A DNA stretch of 64,000 nucleotides from Albidovulum aestuarii (GCF_029961185.1 NZ_JASBQQ010000002.1:434001-498000), one strand, 5' to 3'. Positions 1 through 8,523 are shown, numbered from the stretch's first letter. The notes: a model not told the origin generated them from the letters alone. Translations and numbers: made by a program.

Positions 1-718
1 TCATGCTGGCGCGGACGAAGCGCACCATCTTGTCCTCGAAGGCCGGGTCGGCAAGCTTGTCTTCCAGCACGTAAAGCCCGTCCTCCATCGTCGCCACGCC
101 CTCGTCCTGATACTTGAAGGTGACGAGGTCATCGGGGCTGATACCGGCGTCAATCACCTGCCAGTATTCGTTGTAGGTCATGGTCGAAACGCAGGCGGCC
201 TGCTTCTGCAGCAGCGGATCGACGTTGAAGCCCTGCTTCAGCACCTCGACCCCGTCGGCCCCACCGGTCGTCGGAATGCCAAGCGTCGCCATCCAGTTCA
301 GGAACGGGTACTCGTTGCCGAAGAACCAGACGCCCAGCGTCTTGCCCTTGAAATCTTCGGGCGAGGCCACGCCCGATTCCTTCAGGCAGGTCAGCATCAT
401 GCCCGACGACTTGAAGGGCTGCGCGATGTTCACCAAGGGCAGGCCCTTTTCCCGCGCGGCGAGTGCTGCCGGCATCCATTCGACCGTCACATCGGCCCCG
501 CCGCCCGCGATCACCTGCGTCGGCGCGATATCCGGGCCGCCCGGCAGGATGGTGACATTCAGGTCTTCCTCGTCGTAAAAGCCCTGCTCCTTGGCCACGT
601 AATAGCCCGCGAACTGGGCCTGCGTGACCCATTTCAGCTGCAGCGTCACATCGTCCGCCGCCCATGCGCCGCCCGCCATCAGGCTCAGCGCCGCAGCACT
701 CATCATCAGTCTTTTCAT
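1..718 (-). CDS. ABC transporter substrate-binding protein, NMT1/THI5-like (C-terminus outside window)
   Basis: Periplasmic binding protein of an ABC importer. The ATG at 718 begins a 20-residue signal peptide (MKR, hydrophobic core, cleavage near AWA). It is followed by LQLKWVTQAQFAGYYVAKEQ, the typical opening of NMT1/THI5-like proteins that bind pyrimidine-type or other small aromatic ligands. 239 codons are visible and the gene continues past base 1. It is the last visible gene of the operon that contains two permeases, an ATPase, dihydropyrimidinase and a beta-ureidopropionase-like hydrolase. A pyrimidine, dihydropyrimidine or hydantoin ligand is inferred from that context and not shown by the sequence itself. 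Confidence 0.88.
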   Translation of the reverse strand, partial: MKRLMMSAAALSLMAGGAWAADDVTLQLKWVTQAQFAGYYVAKEQGFYDEEDLNVTILPGGPDIAPTQVIAGGGADVTVEWMPAALAAREKGLPLVNIAQPFKSSGMMLTCLKESGVASPEDFKGKTLGVWFFGNEYPFLNWMATLGIPTTGGADGVEVLKQGFNVDPLLQKQAACVSTMTYNEYWQVIDAGISPDDLVTFKYQDEGVATMEDGLYVLEDKLADPAFEDKMVRFVRASM

Positions 719-740
719 TGTCACATCCTCCTTGTTGTCG

Positions 741-1589
741 TTACCGCCCTCTTTGCGAGGGATGCCAGAAAGTGGCCGCGCGTTCGAGCGTTGCCACCAA
801 ACCGTAAAATGCCGAACCGGCCAGGGCCGCCACGGCAATCTCCGCCCAAACCATGTCGAGCGCAAGCTGTCCGACGGCGGTGGAGATGCGGAACCCCATC
901 CCCTTGATGGGTGAGCCGAAAAATTCAGCGACGATGGCGCCGATCAGGGCAAGCGTGGTCGCGATCTTCAGCCCGTTGAAGATGAAGGGCATCGCCGCAG
1001 GCAGGCGCAGCTTCATCAAGGTCTGCCAGTAGCTCGCCGAATAGGTCGCCATCAGGTCGCGCTGCATCCGGTCGGTGGCGGCAAGCCCCGCCACCGTGTT
1101 CACGAGGACGGGGAAGAAGACCATGACGACGACGACGGCCGCCTTCGACTGCCAGTCGAAGCCGAACCACATTACAAGGATCGGCGCGATGCCGACGATG
1201 GGCAGGGCCGCCACGAAATTGCCGACAGGCAAAAGGCCCCGTTGCAGAAAGGGTGAGCGGTCGATCATGACAGCCGTCAGCACCGCCGACCCGCAGCCGA
1301 TCAGGTAGCCCGACAGCGCGCCCTTGAGGATCGTCTGCACGAAATCGCCCCAAAGGATCGGGACCGACGATTTCAGCGTCCCCCAGATCACCGAGGGCGC
1401 AGGCAGGATCACGCCCGGCACATTGAGCCCCCGCACAATGCCCTCCCAGAGAATGAGCAGCGTCACGCCGAAAAGCGCCGGGACAAAGAGCCTGACCGCC
1501 CTGGTCTTCGCCACCGGCTGCCGCGCCAGCCAGGCGTTGAAACCCCAGGCCGCCAGCCAGAAGAGTATCGCGCCCCAAAGCCAGTTCAT
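741..1589 (-). CDS. ABC transporter inner-membrane permease
   Basis: 282 residues, binding-protein-dependent transport permease (BPD_transp_1 type) with about six membrane segments. The cytoplasmic coupling ('EAA-like') loop is visible around SYWQTLMKLRLPAAMP and is followed by a hydrophobic helix. It overlaps the preceding permease by 4 nt (1586-1589) and ends 22 nt before the binding-protein gene, so it is co-transcribed and probably forms a heterodimeric pore with that permease. The substrate is inferred from the pyrimidine-catabolic operon. Confidence 0.9.
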   Translation of the reverse strand: MNWLWGAILFWLAAWGFNAWLARQPVAKTRAVRLFVPALFGVTLLILWEGIVRGLNVPGVILPAPSVIWGTLKSSVPILWGDFVQTILKGALSGYLIGCGSAVLTAVMIDRSPFLQRGLLPVGNFVAALPIVGIAPILVMWFGFDWQSKAAVVVVMVFFPVLVNTVAGLAATDRMQRDLMATYSASYWQTLMKLRLPAAMPFIFNGLKIATTLALIGAIVAEFFGSPIKGMGFRISTAVGQLALDMVWAEIAVAALAGSAFYGLVATLERAATFWHPSQRGR

Positions 1590-2455
1590 CGCGCCATCCC
1601 CATGCGGGCCAGAACCGATCGCTCAATCACCCCGATGATCACGACGAGCCCCGCCGCCAGCGTCGCGGCGGCGAAAAGCGCCGCCCAGATCTGCACGGTC
1701 TGACCGTAATAGCTTCCCTGCAACAGCCGCGCGCCCAACCCGGCGACGGCGCCCGAAGGAAGTTCAGCGACGATCGTGCCGACGACGGCGGCGGCGACGG
1801 CCACTTTCAGCGAGGCGAAGAGATAGGGCATGGAGGCCGGAAGGCGCAGTTTCCAGAAGGTCTGCCCGCGCGACGCATTGTAGGTCGACAAGAGATCAAG
1901 CTGCATCCCGTCGGGGCTCCTCAGCCCCTTCACCATGCCGACGACGACAGGGAAGAAGGTCAGATAGGCCGCGATTACCGCCTTGGAAAGCAACGGCGGC
2001 ACGTTCAATGGCGGCCCGCCCAGCACCACGATGACCATTGGCGCAATGGCAAGGATCGGCACCGTCTGGCTGGCAATCGCCCAGGGCATCACCGACATGT
2101 CCATCGCCTTGTCATGCACGATCCCCACGGCCAGCAGGATGCCAAGCCCGGTGCCGATGGCAAAACCCAGCATCGTGGCCGAGAAGGTGATCCAGCCATG
2201 ATAGACAAGGCTGCGTTTCGAAGTGATCTTCTGCCCCGCCACCCCCTGCCAGAGGCCCAAGGCCACCTGATGCGGCGCGGGCAGGACGGGCCGCTCCTGC
2301 GCCATCGTATCGGAAACCATCTCGGAGAACGAAATCTCAACCCCGGCCCGCGCCGCCTGATCGTAGCTCCACTGGCTGTTCAGCCAGACCGTCGCACCGT
2401 ACCAGAGCGCGATGATGGCCGCGACGACGGCGAGGATAGGCAGAAGCGATCTCAC
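1586..2455 (-). CDS. ABC transporter inner-membrane permease
   Basis: 289 residues, second BPD_transp_1-type permease of the importer. It has one N-terminal membrane segment, then a soluble stretch of about 60 residues, then the transmembrane core. The coupling loop reads QTFWKLRLPASMPYLFASLK, closely matching that of the neighbouring permease. The start is GTG at 2455. It overlaps the next gene by 4 nt. A gap of about 156 nt with hairpins separates it from the ATPase gene upstream, so expression of the permeases and binding protein could be attenuated relative to the enzymes. Confidence 0.9.
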   Translation of the reverse strand: MRSLLPILAVVAAIIALWYGATVWLNSQWSYDQAARAGVEISFSEMVSDTMAQERPVLPAPHQVALGLWQGVAGQKITSKRSLVYHGWITFSATMLGFAIGTGLGILLAVGIVHDKAMDMSVMPWAIASQTVPILAIAPMVIVVLGGPPLNVPPLLSKAVIAAYLTFFPVVVGMVKGLRSPDGMQLDLLSTYNASRGQTFWKLRLPASMPYLFASLKVAVAAAVVGTIVAELPSGAVAGLGARLLQGSYYGQTVQIWAALFAAATLAAGLVVIIGVIERSVLARMGMAR

Positions 2456-2497
2456 ACCGCCTCTCCCTTCACCTGTTCCAAAATATCCTCGGGGCGA

Positions 2498-2538
2498 GTC
2501 CCCGATGCAATCGGGGACCGGGGGGCAGACAGCCCCCC
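2498..2538. other. two adjacent intergenic hairpins
   Basis: Two perfect inverted repeats lie side by side between the ATPase and permease genes. The first is an 8-bp stem (2498-2505 with 2511-2518, loop TGCAA). The second is a 7-bp G/C stem (2520-2526 with 2532-2538, loop AGACA). Neither has a T-tract on the operon strand, so they may act as mRNA-processing or attenuation structures rather than classic terminators. Confidence 0.6.
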
Positions 2539-2611
2539 GTCTGCGGTCGCATCCGTCCCGACGCCTGCCATACGCCTGCCATACGTTTTGCCGACGCTCG
2601 CCAGACCGGGT

Positions 2612-3409
2612 TCAGACCTCATCGCCATGCCCCGCCCTGAGACCTTCACGCACCCGGTGCGCGATCTCGATGAACTCTTTCGAATCGCGGATGTCGAGCG
2701 GCCGTTCCTTCGGCAGCGGGCTTTCGATTACATCAGTGATCCGCCCTGGCCGCGGGCTCATCACCACGATCTTGGTCGACAGATAGACCGCCTCGGGGAT
2801 CGAATGGGTGACGAAGCCAATGGTCTTTTCTGTTCGCGCCCAGAGCTTCAGAACCTCCTCATTCAGCTTGTCCCGCACGATCTCATCGAGCGCGCCGAAA
2901 GGTTCGTCCATCAACAGGATATCGGCATCAAAGGCCAAAGCCCGGGCGATGGAGGCGCGCTGCTGCATGCCGCCCGACAACTGCCAGGGGAACTTCTTGC
3001 CGAACCCTTCAAGATCGACCAGCGCCAGCACCTTCTCCACCCGCGACGCTTGCTCGGCCCTGGAAAACCCCATGATTTCAAGGGGAAGCCGGATATTCCC
3101 GGCAATCGTCCGCCAGGGATAGAGCCCTGCCGCCTGAAACACATAGCCATAGGCCCGTGCCTGCCGCGCGGCATCGGCGCTCATTCCGTTGACACTCAGC
3201 GTGCCTTCCGTCGGGTGCTCCAAAGCGGCGATGGCGCGCAGGAAGGTGGTCTTGCCACAGCCCGACGGGCCGATGAAGGACACGAAATCGCCCTTCTCGA
3301 CCGTCAGGTTCACATCCTTCAGGGCATGGACCGGGCCGTCATTCGTCTGGAACGTCAGCCCCAGCCCCTTCGCCTCGATCACCGGCGATGTTGCGGCGGT
3401 GTCCTTCAC
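2612..3409 (-). CDS. ABC transporter ATP-binding protein
   Basis: 265 residues, cytoplasmic ATPase of the importer, of the nitrate/sulfonate/taurine type. Walker [10 protein letters not shown] lies near residues 47-55, with the signature LSGGMQQR and Walker B ILLMDEPFGALDE later. The start is GTG at 3409, one base after the dihydropyrimidinase stop (3411-3413), so translation is probably coupled. Its partners are the two permeases and the binding protein downstream. All key motifs are intact. Confidence 0.93.
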   Translation of the reverse strand: MKDTAATSPVIEAKGLGLTFQTNDGPVHALKDVNLTVEKGDFVSFIGPSGCGKTTFLRAIAALEHPTEGTLSVNGMSADAARQARAYGYVFQAAGLYPWRTIAGNIRLPLEIMGFSRAEQASRVEKVLALVDLEGFGKKFPWQLSGGMQQRASIARALAFDADILLMDEPFGALDEIVRDKLNEEVLKLWARTEKTIGFVTHSIPEAVYLSTKIVVMSPRPGRITDVIESPLPKERPLDIRDSKEFIEIAHRVREGLRAGHGDEV

Positions 3410-3410
3410 C

Positions 3411-4865
3411 TCAGACCCCGCTCGCCGGAATGCCCGTCCGCTGCACCGGACGCGGGGAGGTCAGTTCCTTCCAGCTCGACAGCGCCTTGTTGACCGGGTT
3501 CCCGGCCTCGCGACGGACGAATTCGCCATGCCCCTCGCGGGTCTCGACCTTGCCGTCATTCACCGCGACGACCCCACGGGTCAGCGTGTAGCGCGGCAGG
3601 CCCTTCACCTCGTGGCCCTCGAAGACGTTGTAGTCGATGGCCGATTGCTGCGACTTCGCCGAAATCGTCTTGGTGCGCTCGGGGTCCCAGACCACCAGAT
3701 CGGCATCCGCGCCGACCAGAACCGCACCCTTTTTCGGATAGCAATTCAATATCTTGGCAATGTTTGTTGAAGTGACCGCCACGAACTCGTTCGGCGTCAG
3801 TCGGCCGGTATTGACCCCATGGGTCCAGAGCATCGGCATCCGGTCCTCCAGCCCCCCGGTCCCGTTCGGGATCTTGGTGAAATCGCCGACGCCAAAGCGC
3901 TTCTGATCGGTGGTAAACGCACAGTGATCGGTCGCGACGACCGAGAGTGAGCCCGACTGAAGCCCGGCCCAGAGGCTGTCCTGATGCTTCTTGTTGCGGA
4001 AGGGCGGGCTCATCACCCGGCGGGCGGCATGGTCCCAGTCCTTGTTGAAATACTCAGATTCATCCAGCGTCAGGTGCTGGATCAGCGGCTCGCCCCAGAC
4101 CCTTTTGCCCTGCATCCGCGCCCGGCGGATCGCCTCATGCGCGTCCTCGCAGGAGGTATGCACCACGTAAAGCGGCACGCCCGCCATATCGGCGATCATG
4201 ATGGCGCGGTTGGTGGCCTCGCCCTCGACCTGCGGGGGCCGCGAATAGGCATGGGCCTCGGGGCCCACATTGCCGTCGGCCAGCAGTTTCGCGGAAAGCT
4301 CAGCCACCACGTCGCCATTCTCGGCATGGACGAGCGCGATGCCGCCCAGTTCGGCGAGCCGCTTGAAGGAGGCATACATCTCATCGTCATTGACCATCAA
4401 GGCGCCCTTGTAGGCCATGAAATGCTTGAAAGTGGTGATGCCCTCCTTCTCGATCACACTCTTCATCTCGTTGAAGACCTGCTCGCCCCACCAGGTCACG
4501 GCCATGTGGTAGGAATAGTCGCAATTCGCCCGGCCCGACTTGTTGTGCCACATCTGAAGCGCGTCATGCAGCCCCTGCCCCGGCGCGGGCAAAGCGAAGT
4601 CGACGACCATCGTGGTGCCCCCCGCCAAGGCCGCGCGGGTGCCGGATTCGAAATCGTCGGTGGAATAGGTGCCCATGAAGGGCATCTCCAGATGCGTATG
4701 AGGATCGATCCCCCCCGGCATGACATAGCAGCCGGTGGCGTCCAGTTCCTTGTCGCCCTTCAGGTTTTCGCCGATCTGGGCGATCCTGCCGCCCTCGATC
4801 AGCACATCCGCCTTATAGGTCAGATCGGCGGTGACGATGGTGCCGTTCTTGATGACTGTGGTCAT
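3411..4865 (-). CDS. hydA: dihydropyrimidinase / D-hydantoinase
   Basis: 484 residues, cyclic amidohydrolase that opens dihydrouracil, dihydrothymine or hydantoins to N-carbamoyl amino acids. Visible motifs are GGIDPHTHLE (metal-binding His56 and His58), FKHFMAYKG with the Lys (about 153) that is carboxylated in this family, VVHTSCEDA, and TDHCAF carrying the catalytic Asp. The length is normal. The Shine-Dalgarno sequence (GGAGGAG) lies inside the 3' end of the upstream small gene, so translation is likely coupled. Its product is the substrate of the M20-type hydrolase two genes upstream. The symbol pydB is used for the same function. Confidence 0.95.
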   Translation of the reverse strand: MTTVIKNGTIVTADLTYKADVLIEGGRIAQIGENLKGDKELDATGCYVMPGGIDPHTHLEMPFMGTYSTDDFESGTRAALAGGTTMVVDFALPAPGQGLHDALQMWHNKSGRANCDYSYHMAVTWWGEQVFNEMKSVIEKEGITTFKHFMAYKGALMVNDDEMYASFKRLAELGGIALVHAENGDVVAELSAKLLADGNVGPEAHAYSRPPQVEGEATNRAIMIADMAGVPLYVVHTSCEDAHEAIRRARMQGKRVWGEPLIQHLTLDESEYFNKDWDHAARRVMSPPFRNKKHQDSLWAGLQSGSLSVVATDHCAFTTDQKRFGVGDFTKIPNGTGGLEDRMPMLWTHGVNTGRLTPNEFVAVTSTNIAKILNCYPKKGAVLVGADADLVVWDPERTKTISAKSQQSAIDYNVFEGHEVKGLPRYTLTRGVVAVNDGKVETREGHGEFVRREAGNPVNKALSSWKELTSPRPVQRTGIPASGV

Positions 4866-4866
4866 T

Positions 4867-5160
4867 TCATGTCTCCTCCGGTATTGGCATTACGTCCCAC
4901 TGGTCGTTTTCCATCCGGTGCGCTTCAAAGCCAGCTTTCAAATTTTCTAAATTCCTGAATGCCGGATCATGAGAAGTCATTGTTCCAAGAGCTACGATCT
5001 GGACGTTGGCAGGGTTGTTCGCATCACAGTCCTCGTAGCCACAAAACAACGAATATGAGCGGTCTACGTGGTGGAAAACGAAGTTCGCCTCTCGCTCCTT
5101 TCGAGAAACGTGCAAACAAACAAAGGCTTGTGCGTTTGGCGGCGCATCAAGAAAGCTCAC
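4867..5160 (-). CDS. small conserved-looking protein of unknown function in the pyrimidine operon
   Basis: 97 residues from GTG at 5160. The start overlaps the stop of the upstream hydrolase as GTGA, and the stop is one base before the dihydropyrimidinase ATG, so it is fully embedded in the operon. The frame stays open further upstream, but that part is antisense-like shadow of the hydrolase coding region. The protein is acidic, with no signal peptide or membrane segment, and contains FVFHHVDRSYSLFCGYED, a central ALGTMTSHDP and a C-terminal DQWDVMPIPEE. It resembles small cytosolic proteins with a 'CxHV..FLCG..H..DPSL' layout, but I cannot assign a family with confidence. Function unknown. 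Confidence 0.7.
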   Translation of the reverse strand: MSFLDAPPNAQAFVCLHVSRKEREANFVFHHVDRSYSLFCGYEDCDANNPANVQIVALGTMTSHDPAFRNLENLKAGFEAHRMENDQWDVMPIPEET

Positions 5161-6407
5161 CCCACGACCTCCGCCGTCTCCAGCACCGCATGGAGCAAAA
5201 CATCCGTCCCCGCCGCCGCCCATTCGGGGCTGATCTCCTCGGCCTCGTTGTGGGAAAGCCCGTCGACGCAGGGGCACATGATCATCGCGGTCGGGGCCAC
5301 GTCGTTGATCCAGCAGGCGTCGTGGCCCGCGCCCGAGACGATGTCCATGTGGCTGTAGCCGAGCCGTTCGGCCGCAGACCGCACCGCCTTCACGCAGGTC
5401 TCGTTGAAGGCGGGCGGGTCGAACTGGCCGACGATCTTGCTTTCGAATTCAACGCCGATGTCGGCGCAGAGTTTCGGTGCGCGCTCCATGAATTCCGCGA
5501 CCATGGCGTTCAGCTTCGGCAGGATATGGGTCCGCATGTCGACGGTGAAGACGACCTTGCCCGGGATGATGTTGCGGCTGTTGGGATAGACGTCGATATG
5601 GCCGATGGCGCCAACCGCGTTCGGCTGGTTCTTCATCGCGATCTCATGCACCAGTTCCGTCACCAGCGCGAGGCCCCGGCCTGCGTTCTTGCGCATATGC
5701 ATCGGCGTGGAGCCGGTATGGCTTTCCTTGCCCGTCACCGTGCATTCGATCCAGCGCAGGCCCTGACCGTGGGTGACGACGCCGATATCCTTGTGTTCGG
5801 CCTCAAGGATCGGGCCCTGTTCGATATGGAGTTCAAAAAGCGCATGCATCTTGCGGGCGCCGACCTGTTCGTCGCCAACCCAGCCGATGCGCTTCAGCTC
5901 ATCGCCGAATTTCTTGCCGTCATGATCCTCGCGGTCATAGGCGAAGTCCTGCGTGTGCTTGCCCGCGAAGACGCCACTCGCGAGCATGGCGGGGGCAAAG
6001 CGGGTGCCTTCCTCATTGGTCCAGTTCACCACCACGATCGGGTGTTTGGTCTTGATGCCGAGGTCGTTCATTGTGCGCACCGCTTCCAGCGCGCCCAGGA
6101 CACCCAGAACGCCGTCATACTTGCCGCCCGTCGGCTGGGTGTCGAGATGCGAGCCCATATAGACCGGCAGCGCGTCGGGGTCCTCGCCCGCCCGCGTGGC
6201 GAACATATTGCCCATCGTGTCGACACCCATGGTCATGCCCGCCGCTTCGCACCATTTCTGGAAAAGCGCCCGGCCCTTGGCATCGTCATCGGTCAGGGTC
6301 TGGCGGTTGTTGCCACCCGCCACGCCGGGGCCGATCTTGGCCATCTCCATCAGGCTGTCCCAAAGGCGCGCGGGGTCGATCCTGAGATTCTCTCCGGGGG
6401 CTGGCAT
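5157..6407 (-). CDS. Zn-dependent M20-family amidohydrolase (N-carbamoyl-beta-alanine / allantoate type)
   Basis: 416 residues. Hydrolyses an N-carbamoyl amino acid (expected N-carbamoyl-beta-alanine) to the amino acid, CO2 and ammonia. Metal-site motifs are GSHLDTQPTGG, DGVLGVLGALE, TNEEGTRF and FELHIEQGPILE, and the dimerisation-domain histidine region is GKESHTGSTPM. Three ATGs occur in a row. AGGAGG directly abuts the first (6413) and lies 6 nt before the third (6407), so 6407 is preferred. It is the first gene of the operon facing the divergent RutR-like regulator. The symbols hyuC, pydC or amaB would all be possible. Confidence 0.92.
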   Translation of the reverse strand: MPAPGENLRIDPARLWDSLMEMAKIGPGVAGGNNRQTLTDDDAKGRALFQKWCEAAGMTMGVDTMGNMFATRAGEDPDALPVYMGSHLDTQPTGGKYDGVLGVLGALEAVRTMNDLGIKTKHPIVVVNWTNEEGTRFAPAMLASGVFAGKHTQDFAYDREDHDGKKFGDELKRIGWVGDEQVGARKMHALFELHIEQGPILEAEHKDIGVVTHGQGLRWIECTVTGKESHTGSTPMHMRKNAGRGLALVTELVHEIAMKNQPNAVGAIGHIDVYPNSRNIIPGKVVFTVDMRTHILPKLNAMVAEFMERAPKLCADIGVEFESKIVGQFDPPAFNETCVKAVRSAAERLGYSHMDIVSGAGHDACWINDVAPTAMIMCPCVDGLSHNEAEEISPEWAAAGTDVLLHAVLETAEVVG

Positions 6408-6468
6408 CATCATCCTCCTGTCGGTCTCGCGTCCCGAGGTCTTCTTGCCCCTTGCGGCGACTCATTTT

Positions 6469-6484
6469 CTGACCGTATGGTCAG
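6469..6484. promoter_or_regulatory. RutR-like operator 1
   Basis: CTGACC-GTAT-GGTCAG, a perfect 6-bp inverted repeat with a 4-nt spacer. It lies in the 129-bp divergent region between the hydrolase and the TetR gene and matches the TTGACC-N4-GGTCAA layout of RutR sites. It is the likely binding site of the neighbouring regulator. Confidence 0.72.
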
Positions 6485-6502
6485 GGTTGAGACGACCACA
6501 AC

Positions 6503-6518
6503 CTGACCAACCGGTCAA
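6503..6518. promoter_or_regulatory. RutR-like operator 2
   Basis: CTGACC-AACC-GGTCAA, five of six positions symmetric, same architecture as operator 1. It is centred 34 nt from it and 19 nt upstream of the TetR start codon, a position suited to autoregulation. Confidence 0.68.
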
Positions 6519-6536
6519 CAAATTTCTTCGGAGACG

Positions 6537-7169
6537 ATGGCAGAACCGATCCGACTGTCCAAGCGAGACGCCGCGCGGCGCGAAAACGAGGCCCGCATTC
6601 TTGCGGCTGCCGAAAAGGTCTTTGCCGAGGCCGGGTTCGGCGGCGCGACGATGCAGCTTATTGCCGATATGGCGGGGCTGCCGAAGGCCAACCTGCACTA
6701 CTATTTCGCGACGAAGGAAGAGCTTTATCGCAAGGTGGTGCAACAGATTTTCGAGATCTGGCTGCATGCGGCCGACAGTTTCGACAATGCGCCGGGCCCG
6801 GTCGAGGGGATCGGGGCCTATATCGACGCCAAGATGGATATCTCGCGCAAGCATCCCTTCGGGTCGAAGGTCTGGGCAAGCGAGGTGATGCACGGCGCGC
6901 CGGTGATCCAGGACTATCTGGAAACCACCCTGCGCGAATGGACCGACAACCGTGCCAAGCTGATCCAGCGCTGGGTGGACGAGGGCAAGATGGCCCCGAT
7001 CGATCCCAAACACCTCCTTTACATGCTCTGGGCCACGACCCAGCATTACGCCGATTTCGGCCACCAGATCGAAACGCTGAACGCGGGCAAGCCATTGACG
7101 GATCGGCAGTGGAAGGCGGCGAAGGAAAGCGTCAAGACAATCATTCTGCGTGGTATCGGGGCGATCTGA
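6537..7169 (+). CDS. TetR-family regulator, RutR-like
   Basis: 210 residues. N-terminal TetR helix-turn-helix at about residues 20-65 (ILAAAEKVFAEAGF through ANLHYYFATKEELY). The C-terminal domain carries the RutR-type features RKHPFGSKVWASEVMHGAP and LWATTQHYADF. RutR senses uracil/thymine in other proteobacteria. It is divergent from the pyrimidine catabolic operon, with two TTGACC-like palindromes between them, so it is very likely the local regulator. It shares strong resemblance with the second TetR at 8524. Confidence 0.9.
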   Translation: MAEPIRLSKRDAARRENEARILAAAEKVFAEAGFGGATMQLIADMAGLPKANLHYYFATKEELYRKVVQQIFEIWLHAADSFDNAPGPVEGIGAYIDAKMDISRKHPFGSKVWASEVMHGAPVIQDYLETTLREWTDNRAKLIQRWVDEGKMAPIDPKHLLYMLWATTQHYADFGHQIETLNAGKPLTDRQWKAAKESVKTIILRGIGAI

Positions 7170-7290
7170 CCCTGACACCGTCACAGGGCCTCAAACGTGT
7201 CTTTTTGCATCATTTTCCACGACTTTGATTGACCGGAGGCCTGTCGCGGCCAATGCTGGGGAAAAGACTAAAGGGACAGGTTGGGACCAG

Positions 7291-8223
7291 ATGGTGGCAT
7301 TTCGCCCGAGCAGGGTTCAGTATTTTTTCGGATCACGCGCCAGGTTTCTCTACGAGCTGATCAGCTGGCACTTGCGGAATGCGACCCATCTGCGGTTCAT
7401 GAATTACGGCTTCGACTTCGATGCAGACATCCCGCCCCCGGCCCTGCAGGGCGAAGATGAGGCCGAACGCTATTGCGCCCAGCTTTATCACGCGGTGGCA
7501 AGCCAGACCGATCTGACCGGAAAACGGGTGCTCGACATCGGTTCAGGGCGCGGTGGCGGGGCCTCCTATGTGCACCGCTATATGAACACGCGGGAAATGA
7601 TCGGGTGCGAACTGGCCGAGCGCGCGGTGGTCTTCTGCCGCAAGGTCTATGACGGGGTGGAGGGCCTGTCGTTCCGGCAGGGCAATGCGATGGACCTGCC
7701 GTTTGACGAAGCTGAGTTCGACGCGGTGATGAACGTCGAAAGCTCGCATTGTTATCCCGACCTGTCGGCCTTCCTGACGGAAGTGTATCGCGTCCTGAAA
7801 CCCGGGGGACGGTTCCTTTACACCGATTTCACACCCCCCAAGGGCGACCCGAAACTTGCGCGGCAAACCACAATGGCCGCTTTGGAACGTTCTGGATTCG
7901 CCCCGGTCGGCGTGACGGACATCACAAAGAACATCGTGCGGGGGCTGGAGCAGGACCAGAAGCGCCGGACCAGCGAAATCGGCAACCGCTTTCCCTTTGG
8001 CACGCGCCGGGCGATCAGCCTCTGGGCCGGGGTGCCCGGCTCATGGATCTACCGCGACTTCGCCGAGGGGCGCCGCGACTACCTGATGTATTGCGCCACA
8101 AAACCTGTCGCCGCCGAACCGGTCGCCGGACGCGCGCGTCACTTCAGTTCCACCTCGACAAAGCTCATGGAGCCGGAACCGGCATTGATGACATTGTGCT
8201 CAACCCCCGCCATTCGGCGATAG
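7291..8223 (+). CDS. SAM-dependent class I methyltransferase
   Basis: 310 residues. Rossmann SAM-binding motif VLDIGSGRGGGASY near residues 80-93, then QGNAMDLPFDEAEFDAVMNV and VLKPGGRFLYTDF. The N-terminal FMNYGF is reminiscent of methyltransferases acting on lipids or polyketide-like phenols, such as the phthiotriol methyltransferase group. The chosen start is ATG 7291; an upstream in-frame extension lacks family-like sequence. The last 85 nt overlap the 3' end of the convergent cupin gene, and those C-terminal residues look non-conserved. Substrate unknown. Confidence 0.8.
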   Translation: MVAFRPSRVQYFFGSRARFLYELISWHLRNATHLRFMNYGFDFDADIPPPALQGEDEAERYCAQLYHAVASQTDLTGKRVLDIGSGRGGGASYVHRYMNTREMIGCELAERAVVFCRKVYDGVEGLSFRQGNAMDLPFDEAEFDAVMNVESSHCYPDLSAFLTEVYRVLKPGGRFLYTDFTPPKGDPKLARQTTMAALERSGFAPVGVTDITKNIVRGLEQDQKRRTSEIGNRFPFGTRRAISLWAGVPGSWIYRDFAEGRRDYLMYCATKPVAAEPVAGRARHFSSTSTKLMEPEPALMTLCSTPAIRR

Positions 8224-8447
8224 GCGGTGCCAGCCGGGACGGTCACCCGACGCGTCGCACCACCCGGCTCTTCCAGCAGCATCTCGCAATCGGTGATGGC
8301 CGTGATGACGTAGTCGAACCCGTGGCAGTGCCATCCGGTTTCGGCACCGGGTGCGAAGTCGAACCGTGTCACCCGAACGCGGGCATCGTCGATCATTTCG
8401 GTGGCGGTGCAGGGGCTTCTGTCCAAGGCGGGTCTCCTTGCCGTCAT
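8139..8447 (-). CDS. small cupin-domain protein
   Basis: 102 residues, a single beta-barrel cupin with the histidine motif PGAETGWHCHGFDYVI and the second cupin motif near PAGTAYRRMAGVEHNVIN. The start is taken as ATG 8447. An upstream extension would run through the operator palindrome at 8465-8480. It is divergent from a RutR-like regulator that probably controls it. It may be a metal-dependent isomerase/oxygenase-like or binding cupin. No specific substrate can be read from the sequence. Confidence 0.75.
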   Translation of the reverse strand: MTARRPALDRSPCTATEMIDDARVRVTRFDFAPGAETGWHCHGFDYVITAITDCEMLLEEPGGATRRVTVPAGTAYRRMAGVEHNVINAGSGSMSFVEVELK

Positions 8448-8464
8448 GCAGGCGGAATTCGCGT

Positions 8465-8480
8465 TTGACCTCCCGGTCAA
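8465..8480. promoter_or_regulatory. perfect RutR-like operator
   Basis: TTGACC-TCCC-GGTCAA, a perfect 6-4-6 palindrome between the divergent cupin (start 8447) and the second RutR-like gene (start 8524). It is the best match of the three such palindromes in the window and should bind the adjacent regulator or its paralogue. Confidence 0.75.
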
Positions 8481-8523
8481 AATCACGCTAGCAGGAAAGG
8501 ACCGGATAGGGGAGAGCCAGAGC

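Noticed and set aside
5161-5277. N-terminal extension of the small operon protein
   Set aside because: This part overlaps the hydrolase coding sequence on the same strand in another frame and has a GC-rich low-complexity composition; the GTGA-coupled start at 5160 is better.
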